Shown piece after piece: positions 6,156 to 6,509 of a stretch of DNA of 6,509 nucleotides; position 1 is the stretch's first letter, and every line of letters begins with the position of its first letter. The notes beneath the pieces were generated by a model, which worked only from the letters and a program-made list of their open reading frames with translations, was not told the origin of the DNA and made no database searches. Origin of the DNA: an uncultured Clostridia bacterium (GTDB lineage: Bacteria > Bacillota > Clostridia > UMGS1810); contig CALGRC010000124.1 of assembly GCA_937959315.1 (NCBI GenBank), positions 1 to 6,509 of the forward strand, in the 5' to 3' direction. A program made the translations under genes and the position numbers.

Positions 6156-6509
<354 letters not shown>

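Overview
The window looks like part of a chromosome from a low-to-moderate GC Gram-positive anaerobe (Bacillota, probably a host- or gut-associated Clostridia-type bacterium). This rests on strong AAGGAGG-type ribosome binding sites, an RpiR-family regulator, an SSS-type sialate-like symporter, a short DtxR-family regulator, and 5S/23S rRNA sequence of Gram-positive type. The species cannot be named from the sequence alone.

Positions 87-5504 (+ strand) hold one tight gene cluster for sialic acid (N-acetylneuraminate, Neu5Ac) catabolism: nanE, nanA, an SSS-family sodium symporter, a YhcH/NanQ-family protein, a ROK-family kinase (nanK), and an RpiR-family regulator (probable nanR). Gaps are small or negative: the nanE stop overlaps the nanA Shine-Dalgarno (SD), the symporter and nanQ overlap by 4 bp, and nanK and nanR by 14 bp. 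The exception is a 66-bp gap between nanQ and nanK that contains a large hairpin. The inferred pathway is: the symporter imports Neu5Ac; NanQ speeds conversion between sialate anomers; NanA splits Neu5Ac into N-acetylmannosamine (ManNAc) and pyruvate; NanK phosphorylates ManNAc; NanE epimerises ManNAc-6-P to GlcNAc-6-P. NagA and NagB, needed to reach fructose-6-P, are not in the window, nor is a sialidase.

Positions 5505-5550 hold a hairpin that can act as a terminator in both directions, between nanR and a convergent gene on the - strand (5532-5906). That gene encodes a 124-aa DtxR/MntR-family metal-dependent repressor. It has its own strong promoter (TTGACG-18 bp-TATAAT) and an SD that fixes the start at 5906.

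Positions 5961-6509 are the end of an rRNA operon read on the - strand: the last ~354 nt of 23S rRNA, a 35-nt spacer without tRNA, a complete 5S rRNA, and a 12-bp hairpin terminator. The -35 box of the DtxR-family gene sits in the terminator's T-rich tail.

I see no strong evidence for an undescribed system. The points most worth a second look are the nanQ-nanK intergenic hairpin, which reads as an intrinsic terminator only in the antisense direction; a ROK kinase without the usual zinc-binding cysteines; and the mixed metal-ligand set of the DtxR-family protein.
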